Below are positions 1-9,382 of a stretch of DNA of 64,000 bases, in pieces (positions within the stretch are counted from its first letter, which is position 1; each line of letters starts with the position of its first letter). The DNA is taken from positions 310,001 to 374,000 of the forward strand of contig NZ_PVMZ01000006.1 in the NCBI RefSeq assembly GCF_003001815.1, given 5' to 3'. Under the pieces are notes generated by a model. The model was not told where the DNA came from. It ran no database searches and saw only the letters and a program-made list of their open reading frames with translations. Position numbers and translations under genes: made by a program. Source of the DNA: Actinoplanes italicus (GTDB lineage: Bacteria; Actinomycetota; Actinomycetes; Mycobacteriales; Micromonosporaceae).

Positions 1-256
1 CGACCGGGGCAGCGCTGCCGACGTTCTCCGAGCGGAGGGCCTCGACGCAGGCGTAGCCGTTCATCTTCGGCATGTTGACGTCGACCACGAACAGGTCGAA
101 ATCGGTGACGAGCGCCGCCTCGACGGCCTCCAGTCCGTTCGCCGCCTCGCTCACCTCGAAGCCGGCGCCGGTGAGCAGGCTGGAGTGATAGAGCCGCACG
201 GTGGCGGCGTCGTCGACGACGAGCACCCGGGCTCTGGTCGCAGTGTCCGAGGTCAT
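1..256 (-). CDS. CheY-type response regulator receiver protein (3' end outside window)
   Basis: Single-domain receiver; only the first 85 residues are inside the window. Visible are the acidic pair D15-D16 after a hydrophobic strand (VLVVDD) and the predicted phosphoacceptor D59 in VVDVNMPKMNG, which is the classic receiver layout. The ATG at 256 shares one base with the TGA of cheR (TGATG), so translation is probably coupled. It is the last visible gene of the leftward chemosensory operon; a CheA kinase would be expected beyond the edge but cannot be seen. It could also be the N-terminus of a longer regulator, because the C-terminus is missing. Confidence 0.88.
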   Translation of the reverse strand, partial: MTSDTATRARVLVVDDAATVRLYHSSLLTGAGFEVSEAANGLEAVEAALVTDFDLFVVDVNMPKMNGYACVEALRSENVGSAAPV

Positions 257-1122
257 CACTTGCCTCCGGTCGGTCGCTGGTACACGAGGCCCTCCGGCAG
301 GCGGGTCGGCGTGAAGATCGGCGAGATCCGGCTCATCGACTCGGAGTGGCCGAGGAACAGGTAACCGCCGGGGCGGAGGGCGCCGTACAGGTTCTCCGCC
401 GCCCGGCGGCTGGACAGCTCGTCGAAGTAGATGAGCACGTTGCGGCAGAAGATCACGTCGAAGTCGCGGAACGCCCGCATGGCGGGGGTGTCGCAGATGT
501 TGATCCGGTGCAGGGTCACCGCGCTGCGGATGCCCTCGTCCACCTGGTAACGCCCGGCGCCGACCGACACGAAGTACTTGTTGAGCCACGGCTTGGGCAC
601 CCGCTGCAGGGATCGATCGCCATAACTGGCGTGTGCGGCCTTGGCGAGGACGTCGCTGTCGATGTCACCCCCGTGGATCTCCACGTCCACGTGGTCGATC
701 TGGTCCCATTCCTCGAGAAGACGCAGGGCGATCGAGTACGGCTCCTCGCCGGTCGAGCACGGCAGGGAGAGGATCTTCACCGGCCCGACGATCCGGCCCG
801 GACCGCCGCGGGCCGCCAGCACGTCCGGCAGCACCGTGCTGAGCATCGCGTCGAACTGGTAGTCCTCGCGCAGGAAGTAGGTCTCGTTGACGGTGAGCTG
901 GTTGATCAGCTCCTGCATCATCTCGCCCTTGTCGTTCGTCCGGAGTGCGGCGAACCAGGACGCGAACGTGTCGTAGCGGGAGTTGCGGATGCACGTGTCG
1001 ATCCGCTTGTCCACGAAGTACCGCTTGCCCGACGTGAAGTGGATGCCGGTGCGCTTGTAGAAGTACTCGCAGAACCGCGCGAAGTCCGCATCGGACAGCC
1101 CGGTCGCGGCGGCCGGCGTCAT
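256..1122 (-). CDS. cheR: CheR chemoreceptor glutamate methyltransferase
   Basis: 288 aa, normal length for CheR. It transfers methyl groups from SAM to glutamates of the chemoreceptor, opposing CheB two genes upstream. Visible marks are an N-terminal helical domain, the NETYFLRE segment before the SAM fold, the SAM-binding loop LPCSTGEEPYSIAL, CRNVLIYF and the C-terminal GYLFLGHSES. The ATG at 1122 overlaps the stop of the HEAT-repeat gene by four bases (ATGA), and its stop overlaps the cheY start, so the operon is tightly coupled. It presumably methylates the soluble receptor encoded at the head of the operon. Confidence 0.95.
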   Translation of the reverse strand: MTPAAATGLSDADFARFCEYFYKRTGIHFTSGKRYFVDKRIDTCIRNSRYDTFASWFAALRTNDKGEMMQELINQLTVNETYFLREDYQFDAMLSTVLPDVLAARGGPGRIVGPVKILSLPCSTGEEPYSIALRLLEEWDQIDHVDVEIHGGDIDSDVLAKAAHASYGDRSLQRVPKPWLNKYFVSVGAGRYQVDEGIRSAVTLHRINICDTPAMRAFRDFDVIFCRNVLIYFDELSSRRAAENLYGALRPGGYLFLGHSESMSRISPIFTPTRLPEGLVYQRPTGGK

Positions 1123-1745
1123 TGAACCGTTCCGGTCAGACGGGGCAACGCCGCCTGCACCGTGAATCGCAGGAAGGGGTCGTCCGGGAACCGCAGCACC
1201 GCGTCCTGGAGCACCGGGGCGTCCTCCGGGGTGGCCGATGGCAGCAGGGCGTCGATGGCGCCGGTCACCACGTTCGGATGCGGGTCCTCACAGATCATCC
1301 GGAGCAGCCAGGTACGCGCCTCGGGATGCGGCAGGTCGGCCAGGACCATGGCGGTCATCACCCGTACGTCGTGATCGGGAGCCGCCAGCAGGCTCGGCAG
1401 CACGTCCGGCACCGACCTCGGCATGGTGGCCAGGGCGGCGGCCGCCGCGGTGCGCAGCCCTGCCTCGTCGCTGGCCAGGTGGACCGCCAGTCCTCCGGCC
1501 ACCTCGTCGGTGTCGTGCGCGGCCAGCGTGGTGAGGATCGACTCGAGCACGCGCGGCTCCTCCTCGACGCCGACCCGGGCGAGCAGCGCCGGCACCGCCT
1601 CGACCACGCCGCCCAGCCCGAGCGCCGCCTCCCGCCGCTCGTCCGCGTCGGGATCGCCCAGCCTGCCCAGCAGCTCCTCTACCGAGGGCTTCTCCGGCGC
1701 CACTTCCTCGGGTTCCTGCGGCGCCTGCTTACGGACGAGTCCCAT
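1119..1745 (-). CDS. HEAT-repeat protein of the chemosensory operon
   Basis: 208 aa. The start chosen is the ATG at 1745 (MGLVRKQAP), preceded by GAAGGAGAGG; an in-frame extension further upstream would run into cheB. After about 25 acidic/proline-rich residues the chain consists of roughly 30-residue helical hairpins of HEAT/PBS-lyase type, for example RLGDPDADERREAALGLGG, LASDEAGLRTAAAAALATM, LLAAPDHDVRVMTAMVLADL and MICEDPHPNVVTGAIDALL. No catalytic residues are evident; the fold suggests a protein-binding scaffold. It lies between cheB and cheR and overlaps the cheR start by four bases. A role in linking the methylation enzymes to the receptor array is inference. Confidence 0.85.
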   Translation of the reverse strand: MGLVRKQAPQEPEEVAPEKPSVEELLGRLGDPDADERREAALGLGGVVEAVPALLARVGVEEEPRVLESILTTLAAHDTDEVAGGLAVHLASDEAGLRTAAAAALATMPRSVPDVLPSLLAAPDHDVRVMTAMVLADLPHPEARTWLLRMICEDPHPNVVTGAIDALLPSATPEDAPVLQDAVLRFPDDPFLRFTVQAALPRLTGTVQ

Positions 1746-1770
1746 GGTGCTCAACCTCTCCTTCGAGGAG

Positions 1771-2832
1771 TCAGCGGACCCAGTCGGCCAGCCGGTCGGC
1801 GATCTCGTACGAGGGCAGCACGACGGTGGCCCCGCCGCGACGGGCCAGTTCGCCGGGCATGCCCCACACCACCGCCGTCTCCTCGGACTCGGCGATGGTC
1901 CGGCCGCCGCCCTCCTTGACCGCGGCCATCTCGGTGGCCCCGTCGTCGCCCATGCCGGTGAGCAGCGCGCACACCAGCCGTTCCGGATCGATGTATCGGC
2001 GGGCCGAGGCAACCAGACGGTCCACGCTCGGATGCCAGCGGTACTCGGCGGCGGCCGGCACGCTCTTCACGATCAGGCCGTCGGTACGCCGCGCGACCAC
2101 CACGTCGGCGTTGCCCCGGCCGATGTAGATGTTCCCCCGCTTGACGGTCATGATCCGGTCCACCTCGTGCACCCGCAGCGCGCAGCTCTCGTCGAGGCGC
2201 CGGGACAGCGCGCCGGTGAACGAGGCCGGGATGTGCTGCGCCACGATCACGGGCGCGCCCAGCGTGGCGGGCAGCTGCGGGAGCAGGTCGGACAGCAGGG
2301 CCGGTCCGCCGGTGGACGATCCGATCAGGAGCAGGTCGACGGCCCCGACCGCGCTGATGTCGCGTTTCGGCGGTGTGGCCGCCACCCGCTGGGACTGCGC
2401 CTTGAGCCGGGCGCTCAGCCCGCCGGCCCGCTTCAGCTTCGCCGCCGAGGCACTGCGGACCTTGTTGATCAGCTCCTTGGAGACGTCGTCGATGTTCAGC
2501 GACACCGTGCCGCCCGGCTTCGGCACGTAGTCCACCGCACCGAGCTCCAGCGCCTCCAGGGTGACCAGGGCGTTGTGCTCGGTCAGTGAGGAGACCATCA
2601 CGACCGGGGTGGGCTGCTCCTCCATGATCTTCACGAGGCAGGTCAGCCCGTCCATCTCCGGCATGTTGATGTCCAGGGTGATCACGTCCGGCTGGAGGCG
2701 ACCGATCTGTTCCAGGGCGTCGACCCCGTTGCGCGCGGTGTGCACCTCGAAGTCGCCGGCGTCGGCGAGGATGCCCTTGATGGCCCGTCGCATCAGCGCG
2801 GAGTCGTCGACCACGAGTACGGAGGTAGGCAC
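1771..2832 (-). CDS. cheB: CheB protein-glutamate methylesterase/deamidase response regulator
   Basis: 353 aa, full length. An N-terminal receiver (about 1-125; phosphoacceptor in VITLDINMPEMDG) is joined by a linker to the methylesterase domain (about 160-350). The catalytic Ser lies in IGSSTGGP, the His in VIVAQHIPASFTG and the Asp in LLTGMGDDGA. It demethylates receptor glutamyl esters when phosphorylated. The start is GTG at 2832 (VPTSVLVVDD) with a GGAG Shine-Dalgarno six bases upstream. It lies 12 bp after the triple CheW gene and 25 bp before the HEAT gene. Confidence 0.96.
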   Translation of the reverse strand: MPTSVLVVDDSALMRRAIKGILADAGDFEVHTARNGVDALEQIGRLQPDVITLDINMPEMDGLTCLVKIMEEQPTPVVMVSSLTEHNALVTLEALELGAVDYVPKPGGTVSLNIDDVSKELINKVRSASAAKLKRAGGLSARLKAQSQRVAATPPKRDISAVGAVDLLLIGSSTGGPALLSDLLPQLPATLGAPVIVAQHIPASFTGALSRRLDESCALRVHEVDRIMTVKRGNIYIGRGNADVVVARRTDGLIVKSVPAAAEYRWHPSVDRLVASARRYIDPERLVCALLTGMGDDGATEMAAVKEGGGRTIAESEETAVVWGMPGELARRGGATVVLPSYEIADRLADWVR

Positions 2833-2844
2833 CGCGAACTCCGA

Positions 2845-4404
2845 TCAGACCCCGACGAGCGCCTCGTCGGCGACCGTCACGCACAGTTCCGCGGCCTCCT
2901 CGGCCTGGCCCGCGGCTAGCAGCTGGTCCACCTGGACGAGCAGGAGCATCCGCTGCTGGTCCGGCAGGTTCGCCACCCGGGACACCACCCGGGCCTGCTC
3001 CGCCGAGAGCTCCGGCGCCGGCTCCAGCACGTTGCGGCCGACCCGGGCCACCTCGGCCACCGAGTCCACGATGAAGCCGGTCCGCACCCCGCCGATGATC
3101 AGCACCACGATGCGCTGCCGCTCGTCGCGTTCGGTGCGCCCCAGCCCGAGCCGGGTCCGCAGGTCCACCACCGGCAGCACCGTCCCGCGCAGGTTTACCA
3201 GGCCCTCCACGAAGTCGTACGACTTCGGCACCCGGATCAGTGCCTCCGGCACCCGGATGATCTCCTGCACCGCGTCGACATCGACCGCGTACTCCTCGTC
3301 GTCCAGGCGGAAGACCACGAAGAGCTCCTCGTCGCCCCGCCCGTCGTCGGCGCTTTCAATGCGTTCGTCGGCCATCTCCAGCTCGTCCTCCCGCCGGTAG
3401 TCGGCGATCTCGTCACGTACCTCGGGCGAGTCGAACATCCGGTTCACGCTCAGCACCGAGACCAGCCGCTTGCCGTCCTCCAGGCGGCACACCGACTCCA
3501 CCTCGGTGCTGCGCCCCTCCCCGGTCACCACCGTGGGCAGCGGGGCGACCAGCTGGTGCGGCACCCGCAAGACCTCGCGCACGGTGTCCATCACGACGCC
3601 GACCACGCCGCCGTCGATGGAGACCACGACGATCCGGTTCTGCGGCTCCAACGGGGTCACCGGCAGTCCGAAGACCCGGCGCATGCTCACCACCGGCAGC
3701 AGCCGGCCGCGCAGGTCGATCACACCGAGCACCCGGCTACCCGCGTTCGGCACGTGACTCACCGACTCGGGAGCCTGCACGATCTCCTGCACCTGGTCGA
3801 TCGGCAGGGCGTACTCCTGACCCTCGACCGCGAAACTGACCAGCTCCAGCGTGTCGTCGAGATCGGCGTCGGCATCGCTCTCGGCGGACACCTGGGACAC
3901 CGCCGAGGCGTCCCGCCCCCGCTTCTCCGACGCGAGCCGGCTGAACTGGCTGCCGATCAGCCGGTCCACGTCCAGGACGGTGGTCATCTCGCCACCGCCG
4001 GACTTGATCACGCCGACCAGCACGTCGGAGTTGACCGTCGACTGCACCGCCTCGGCCGACTCCACCTGGTTCGGATCGATGCTGATCACACTGGACACCC
4101 GGTCGACGACGAAGCCGAGCGGCACTCCCCCGTCCACGATTATCACCCGGGTGGTCTCGTCGTGCCCGGTCTGGTCCATCTGGCAGCACCGCCGCAGGCT
4201 GACCACCGGCAGCACCCGTCCGCGCAGGTTGGCCAGGCCCTCCAACGAGGGCGGCCCGAGCGGCACCTTCACCACGGCCGGCATCCGGATGATCTCCTGG
4301 ACCCGCTGCATCGGGAAGGCGTACCGCTCCCCCGCCATGTCGAAGGTGACGAAATCGCTGTTCTCGTCGAACTCCTCGTCGGCGAGATCGGTGTCCGCGT
4401 CCAT
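2845..4404 (-). CDS. Chemotaxis coupling protein with three tandem CheW domains
   Basis: 519 aa, about three times a normal CheW (about 150 aa). Three complete CheW domains lie at about residues 15-157, 175-325 and 350-505. Each repeats the family pattern of an F/V-rich first strand, Q-E-I before a proline, the segment LxxLRGxVLPVVxLR, and a VxxVVDxV-like strand (NLRGRVLPVVSLR, DLRGRLLPVVSMR, NLRGTVLPVVDLR). Acidic linkers separate them. CheW domains bridge receptor tips and CheA. The start is the ATG at 4404, 16 bp after the receptor gene. Such a chain could link several receptor or kinase units. Confidence 0.92.
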   Translation of the reverse strand: MDADTDLADEEFDENSDFVTFDMAGERYAFPMQRVQEIIRMPAVVKVPLGPPSLEGLANLRGRVLPVVSLRRCCQMDQTGHDETTRVIIVDGGVPLGFVVDRVSSVISIDPNQVESAEAVQSTVNSDVLVGVIKSGGGEMTTVLDVDRLIGSQFSRLASEKRGRDASAVSQVSAESDADADLDDTLELVSFAVEGQEYALPIDQVQEIVQAPESVSHVPNAGSRVLGVIDLRGRLLPVVSMRRVFGLPVTPLEPQNRIVVVSIDGGVVGVVMDTVREVLRVPHQLVAPLPTVVTGEGRSTEVESVCRLEDGKRLVSVLSVNRMFDSPEVRDEIADYRREDELEMADERIESADDGRGDEELFVVFRLDDEEYAVDVDAVQEIIRVPEALIRVPKSYDFVEGLVNLRGTVLPVVDLRTRLGLGRTERDERQRIVVLIIGGVRTGFIVDSVAEVARVGRNVLEPAPELSAEQARVVSRVANLPDQQRMLLLVQVDQLLAAGQAEEAAELCVTVADEALVGV

Positions 4405-4420
4405 GTCGCTCCCGTCCCGC

Positions 4421-6361
4421 TCAGGCGTTGTTCTGCAGCTCGTCGGCGAGCGCGGCGATCTCCTCGACCGCCGCCGCGAGCTCCTCCGCCCCCTGGGCCT
4501 GTTCCCGGGCCGCCGACGAGGCCTGCCCGGCCAGTTGTTCGGCCTCGTTCGCGGACGATGAGATCTGCTCGAGCCCGACCTTGACCTCGCCGAGCGTGTT
4601 AGCGATCGCCAGCGCTGACTCGCGGACCTCCTCGTTGCCGCCCCGGACCTGCTGCATGTCGCGCTCGATCTCCTCGAGGCGGGCGGTGGTGGCCTTGGCC
4701 GACTCCACCTCGGCCAGTGACAACCGGCTGGTCTCCTCGAGGTCGGCACGGACCTCGACGATCCGGTCCTGCACCGACTTGACCAGGTCCTTGATCCGGT
4801 CGGCGTTGTCGGCCGAGTCCCGAGCAAGATTGCGGATGTCGGTGGAGACCACGGCGAAGCCCTTGCCGAACTCACCGGCCCGGGCCGACTCGACCGACCC
4901 GTTCACCGCCAGCATGTTGGTCTGGATCGAGACGTTCGCGATCGCGTCCACGATCTTGTCGATCCGGCGGGAGATCTGCTCCAGCTCACTGACCTTGCGG
5001 ACGTTCTCGGTACCCTCTCGGGCGGCCTTGCCGATCGCCTCGATCATCGAGTCGACGGCCTGCTTGTTGGAGGCCAGCAGCTCGAGGATCACATCGGAAC
5101 GCTCCACCGCGGACCCGCCCCGGTCGGACGAGAGCTGAGCGCCCTGCTCGATCTGGCTCACCGCCTCGGCCGTCTGCTGGCCCTTCTCGGCGGCCGTACG
5201 AGCGCCGGCGTTGATCTCGTTGATCGCGACGTTGATCTGCGTCGCGGCCCGGTTGATCTCCTCCACCGCGGCGGACAGCTCCTCGGCCGCGGAGGCCACC
5301 TCCTCGGCACTCTTGGCGATGTCAGTGCTGCTGCGCAGCGTCTCGGAGACCTCGGCCAGCGCCTCAGCGGCCTGCTCGCTCTGCCGCAGGGCCTGGGTCT
5401 GCTGGGCGACCGTCTGCAGGGACTCCTCGCATGCGGCGGACTGCTGCTCGGCCGCCGCGGCGATCTCCTCGGACCGCTGCTTGGCGCTGCCGGCCGCCTT
5501 CTTGGCCTGCTCCGCAACGGCGGCCATCTCCGTCGCCCCGGCCATGATCGTGCCCATGTCGGCACGGATCGTCTCCAGCTGCGAGGTGATCGTCTTGCCC
5601 TTCTCCACCTCGCCTCGAGCCGCCTCGGCGGAGGCCTGCACCGCGCCGGCGATCTCGGTGACGCTGTTGCGTACCTCGTCGATCAGGTCGCGGATCTGCC
5701 GGGCGCTGCGTTCGCTGGTCTCGGCGAGCGTGCGGACCTCGTCGGCGACCACGGCGAAGCCTTTGCCGTGCTGCCGGGCCCGGGCCGCCTCGATAGCGGC
5801 GTTCAGAGCGAGCAGGTTGGTCTGGTCGGCGATGTGCGCGACCGTTTTGACGATCTCGCCGATCTCGTCGGCCTGCTTCTCCAGCTCGGTGATGGTCGCG
5901 ACCGACTCGGTCTGCCGGCTCGACGCGCTGTCCACGTTCGCCAGGAGGTTGCTGATCCCGTTGCGGGTCTCGTTGAGCAGGTTCTGCAGTTGCTGGCTCA
6001 GGTCGGCGACCTGGCGAGTGGTCTGCCCCTGGGCGCCGACTCGCTCCTCGATCTGGTTCATCGCGGCCAGGCTCTGCTGGGTCGCGCCCGACGCCTCCTC
6101 GGCTCCGGCCGCGATCTGCTGCATCGCCTCGGACAATTGCCGGGACGCCTCGGCGGCCTCGGCGTTCTGTGCCGAGATCTCGGCGGTGGCCGCGGCGACT
6201 CTCTCGGCCGCCTGTTGCTGCTTGGCCACCGAGCGGGCCTGGCGCCGGTTCGCGTCCGGATCACCGCCCCGGGCCGGCTTGGCAGCGGACGGCGCCGGCG
6301 CCGGCGGCCGCCCCCGAGAGGTGTCGGTACCGCGCCCGGCGGCGGTGCTGGTGAGGGGCAT
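4421..6361 (-). CDS. Soluble methyl-accepting chemoreceptor with two signalling tips
   Basis: 646 aa from the ATG at 6361, chosen because GGGAGA stands six bases upstream; an in-frame GTG at 6397 adds 12 residues without a clear ribosome site. No signal peptide, membrane segment or sensor domain is visible: about 45 Pro/Ala/Arg-rich residues are followed by almost uninterrupted alanine/glutamate-rich coiled coil. Two receptor hairpin tips are present. One is at about 176-213 ([35 protein letters not shown]); the other is at about 474-512 ([34 protein letters not shown]). It heads the operon, so it is probably the cognate receptor of the CheW, CheB and CheR encoded downstream. The stimulus cannot be inferred. 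Confidence 0.9.
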   Translation of the reverse strand: MPLTSTAAGRGTDTSRGRPPAPAPSAAKPARGGDPDANRRQARSVAKQQQAAERVAAATAEISAQNAEAAEASRQLSEAMQQIAAGAEEASGATQQSLAAMNQIEERVGAQGQTTRQVADLSQQLQNLLNETRNGISNLLANVDSASSRQTESVATITELEKQADEIGEIVKTVAHIADQTNLLALNAAIEAARARQHGKGFAVVADEVRTLAETSERSARQIRDLIDEVRNSVTEIAGAVQASAEAARGEVEKGKTITSQLETIRADMGTIMAGATEMAAVAEQAKKAAGSAKQRSEEIAAAAEQQSAACEESLQTVAQQTQALRQSEQAAEALAEVSETLRSSTDIAKSAEEVASAAEELSAAVEEINRAATQINVAINEINAGARTAAEKGQQTAEAVSQIEQGAQLSSDRGGSAVERSDVILELLASNKQAVDSMIEAIGKAAREGTENVRKVSELEQISRRIDKIVDAIANVSIQTNMLAVNGSVESARAGEFGKGFAVVSTDIRNLARDSADNADRIKDLVKSVQDRIVEVRADLEETSRLSLAEVESAKATTARLEEIERDMQQVRGGNEEVRESALAIANTLGEVKVGLEQISSSANEAEQLAGQASSAAREQAQGAEELAAAVEEIAALADELQNNA

Positions 6362-6612
6362 GGGTGGTCTCCCATCTGGGTCCGGTCGATCCGGCACTCA
6401 CGAGGGTCGGGTCGCCACGATCGGGGTACGTCGGTCGCTCACCATCGGAGCCCAAACCTTGACGAACCCCCTCCGACCAGGCAAATCCTGGCACCGTCAC
6501 AAACCTCGCCGACGCGATATCGACGGAGTTCATGGCCGTACGCCGGGGTTTGTCCCGTCGGTGAACGGGCAAAGCGGGGCCGACCATCCCGCACGAACTC
6601 CGAAGGTGGACG

Positions 6613-6834
6613 ATGAGCGACCCGCGTACCGAAGGCGAACTGTCGAACACGATTCCCGCCGGAACCGACCCGGAGGAGCTCCGCAACGGCGGGCCCGCCG
6701 GCGAGGGAATCCTCACCACCACCGGCGGCACCGCCGGTCCGGCCAGCTTCCCGGACCGGGCGCGCACCGGCCCCGGCGTGGCGAACACCACCACCGGTGA
6801 CGCCGGCACCGGTGGCCTGAACGTCGAGGAGTGA
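6613..6834 (+). CDS. Small Gly/Thr-rich hypothetical protein
   Basis: 73 aa, start ATG 6613 with GGTGG four bases upstream. The sequence is acidic and rich in Gly, Thr, Pro and Asp, with no membrane segment, cysteine or recognisable motif. It is probably soluble and disordered. It is divergent from the receptor gene and ends 16 bp before dtd, with which it may be co-transcribed. I do not recognise a family. Confidence 0.6.
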   Translation: MSDPRTEGELSNTIPAGTDPEELRNGGPAGEGILTTTGGTAGPASFPDRARTGPGVANTTTGDAGTGGLNVEE

Positions 6835-6850
6835 CCCTTATCGTGCACAC

Positions 6851-7270
6851 ATGCGTGCACTGGTGCAGACCGTCAGCCGGGCGAGTGTGACCGTCGGCGA
6901 GGCGGTCGTCGGCAAGATCGAGGACGGCCTGCTGGTCCTGGTCGGGGTGACCCACGACGACACCCCGGCCAAGGCCGCCGAGCTGGCCCGCAAGACCTGG
7001 GAGCTGCGTGTCCTGGACGATCGTTCGGCCGCCGACCTGGGAGCACCCCTGCTCGTGGTCAGCCAGTTCACGCTCTACGGCGACGCACGCAAGGGCCGCC
7101 GCCCCAGCTGGAGCGCCGCAGCGCCGGCCGAGGTCGCCGAGCCGCTGATCGAGGAGTACGTGAAAGCGCTGCGCGCCCGGGGAGCGACCGTCGAGACCGG
7201 CCGCTTCCGGGCGCACATGCTGGTGGAATCGGTGAACGTCGGACCGTGCACGGTCCTGCTGGAACTCTGA
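6851..7270 (+). CDS. dtd: D-aminoacyl-tRNA deacylase (DTD)
   Basis: 139 aa. It hydrolyses D-amino acids wrongly attached to tRNA, a cytosolic proofreading step. Both family signatures are present: [17 protein letters not shown] in the middle and [11 protein letters not shown] at the C-terminus (usually NxGPxT), which form the active site across the dimer. It is slightly shorter than the usual 145 or so residues because the loop before LLVVSQFTL is trimmed. Start ATG 6851. Its stop lies four bases from the stop of the convergent Spo0M-like gene. Confidence 0.95.
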   Translation: MRALVQTVSRASVTVGEAVVGKIEDGLLVLVGVTHDDTPAKAAELARKTWELRVLDDRSAADLGAPLLVVSQFTLYGDARKGRRPSWSAAAPAEVAEPLIEEYVKALRARGATVETGRFRAHMLVESVNVGPCTVLLEL

Positions 7271-7274
7271 CGGT

Positions 7275-8063
7275 CTAGAAGAACAGACCCCGGCGCTGGG
7301 CCGACTGGCGCAGCCACTGGTCGAGCCGGGACACCCAGTCGGTCTGATCCGCGGTCGCGTAGTCGACATCGAAGCTGCCGAACGCGTCGTGGCCCTCGGT
7401 GAAGACGCCGCCGCGCTTGTCCAGCTCCAGCACCACCTGCAGTTTCTGCGGCGTGGGCAGGAACGTCAGCTCCAGCTGGTTGATGCCGCTCGCGTACTGC
7501 GGGGGCGGGTAGAACTCGATCTCCTGGTAGAACGGCAGGTGCTGCTCGACGCCGTAGATCCGGCCCTGCTCCACGTCCGCCTTGCTGAACCGGAAACCGA
7601 TCTGGAGCAGCGCGTTCAGGATGCGCTCCTGGGCCGGCAGCGGGTGCACGCTGACGGCGTCCAGGTCGGACTTGTCGACGGCGCGGGCCACCTCCAGCTC
7701 GGTCGCCAGACCCATCGTCATGCCGTGCAGGCGCTGGCCGTACAGATCGGTGATGGGGGTCTGCCAGGGCACCTCGAAGCGGAACGGGATGTCGTGGCGA
7801 ACGCCCGGCTCCAGCCTGAACGAACCGGTCAGGCGCTGCTTGTGGAATTCCTGGTTCGACTGGTACTCGCTGTCGCCGCTCTCCACCTCGACCCGCGTCT
7901 GCAGGGCGACGGCGACATACTCGATGTCGGTCGCGTGATCGCCGCCGACCACGTGTACCTGCCCCTCCAGGTAACCACCGGGGTAGGTGTTCGGATTGGT
8001 CAGCACCGTGTCGACCGACGGGCCACCGACGCCGAGCGCTTGCATCATTCGCTTGAAGACCAC
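7275..8063 (-). CDS. Spo0M-like sporulation-control protein (arrestin-like fold)
   Basis: 262 aa from GTG 8063 (MVFKRMMQALGVGG), chosen because AGGAGG lies seven bases upstream. It resembles the SpoOM family: an N-terminal amphipathic stretch followed by two beta-sandwich domains with the conserved start VDTVL and a YPGGYLEGQVHV strand, then a C-terminal acidic helix (about 235-262). In Bacillus Spo0M affects sporulation and cell-wall-linked processes; in actinobacteria the role is unclear. GATAAT at about 8093 on this strand could be a -10 element. It is divergent from the sigma-factor gene. Confidence 0.8.
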   Translation of the reverse strand: MVFKRMMQALGVGGPSVDTVLTNPNTYPGGYLEGQVHVVGGDHATDIEYVAVALQTRVEVESGDSEYQSNQEFHKQRLTGSFRLEPGVRHDIPFRFEVPWQTPITDLYGQRLHGMTMGLATELEVARAVDKSDLDAVSVHPLPAQERILNALLQIGFRFSKADVEQGRIYGVEQHLPFYQEIEFYPPPQYASGINQLELTFLPTPQKLQVVLELDKRGGVFTEGHDAFGSFDVDYATADQTDWVSRLDQWLRQSAQRRGLFF

Positions 8064-8284
8064 GCTTACTCCTCCTAGGGCCAAGCACATTATCGAGTTG
8101 CGGCAAATCTTGACGGTGTTCCGAACGCCCGGGTTGTCGGCTTGACGACGGCAGGGTTCTCCCCGATTCATGCCACCTGGACGCTGGCCTCACCTCCGCT
8201 TAACGCGCCTCGGACGAAGCTATGCCTCACCGGCACGGAGCGGCTGGTACGCACGAGACGTTACTCGGGGGAGGGGACTGAAAA

Positions 8285-9286
<1,002 letters not shown>

Positions 9287-9382
9287 CACAGCACCGCGGT
9301 TGCATGCCCTCCCGGCCCTCGCCTGCGACGTCTGGGGCCCGCTGCGGCTGACTGCCGCTCGGTGCAGTCGGTCATGCTGCTG

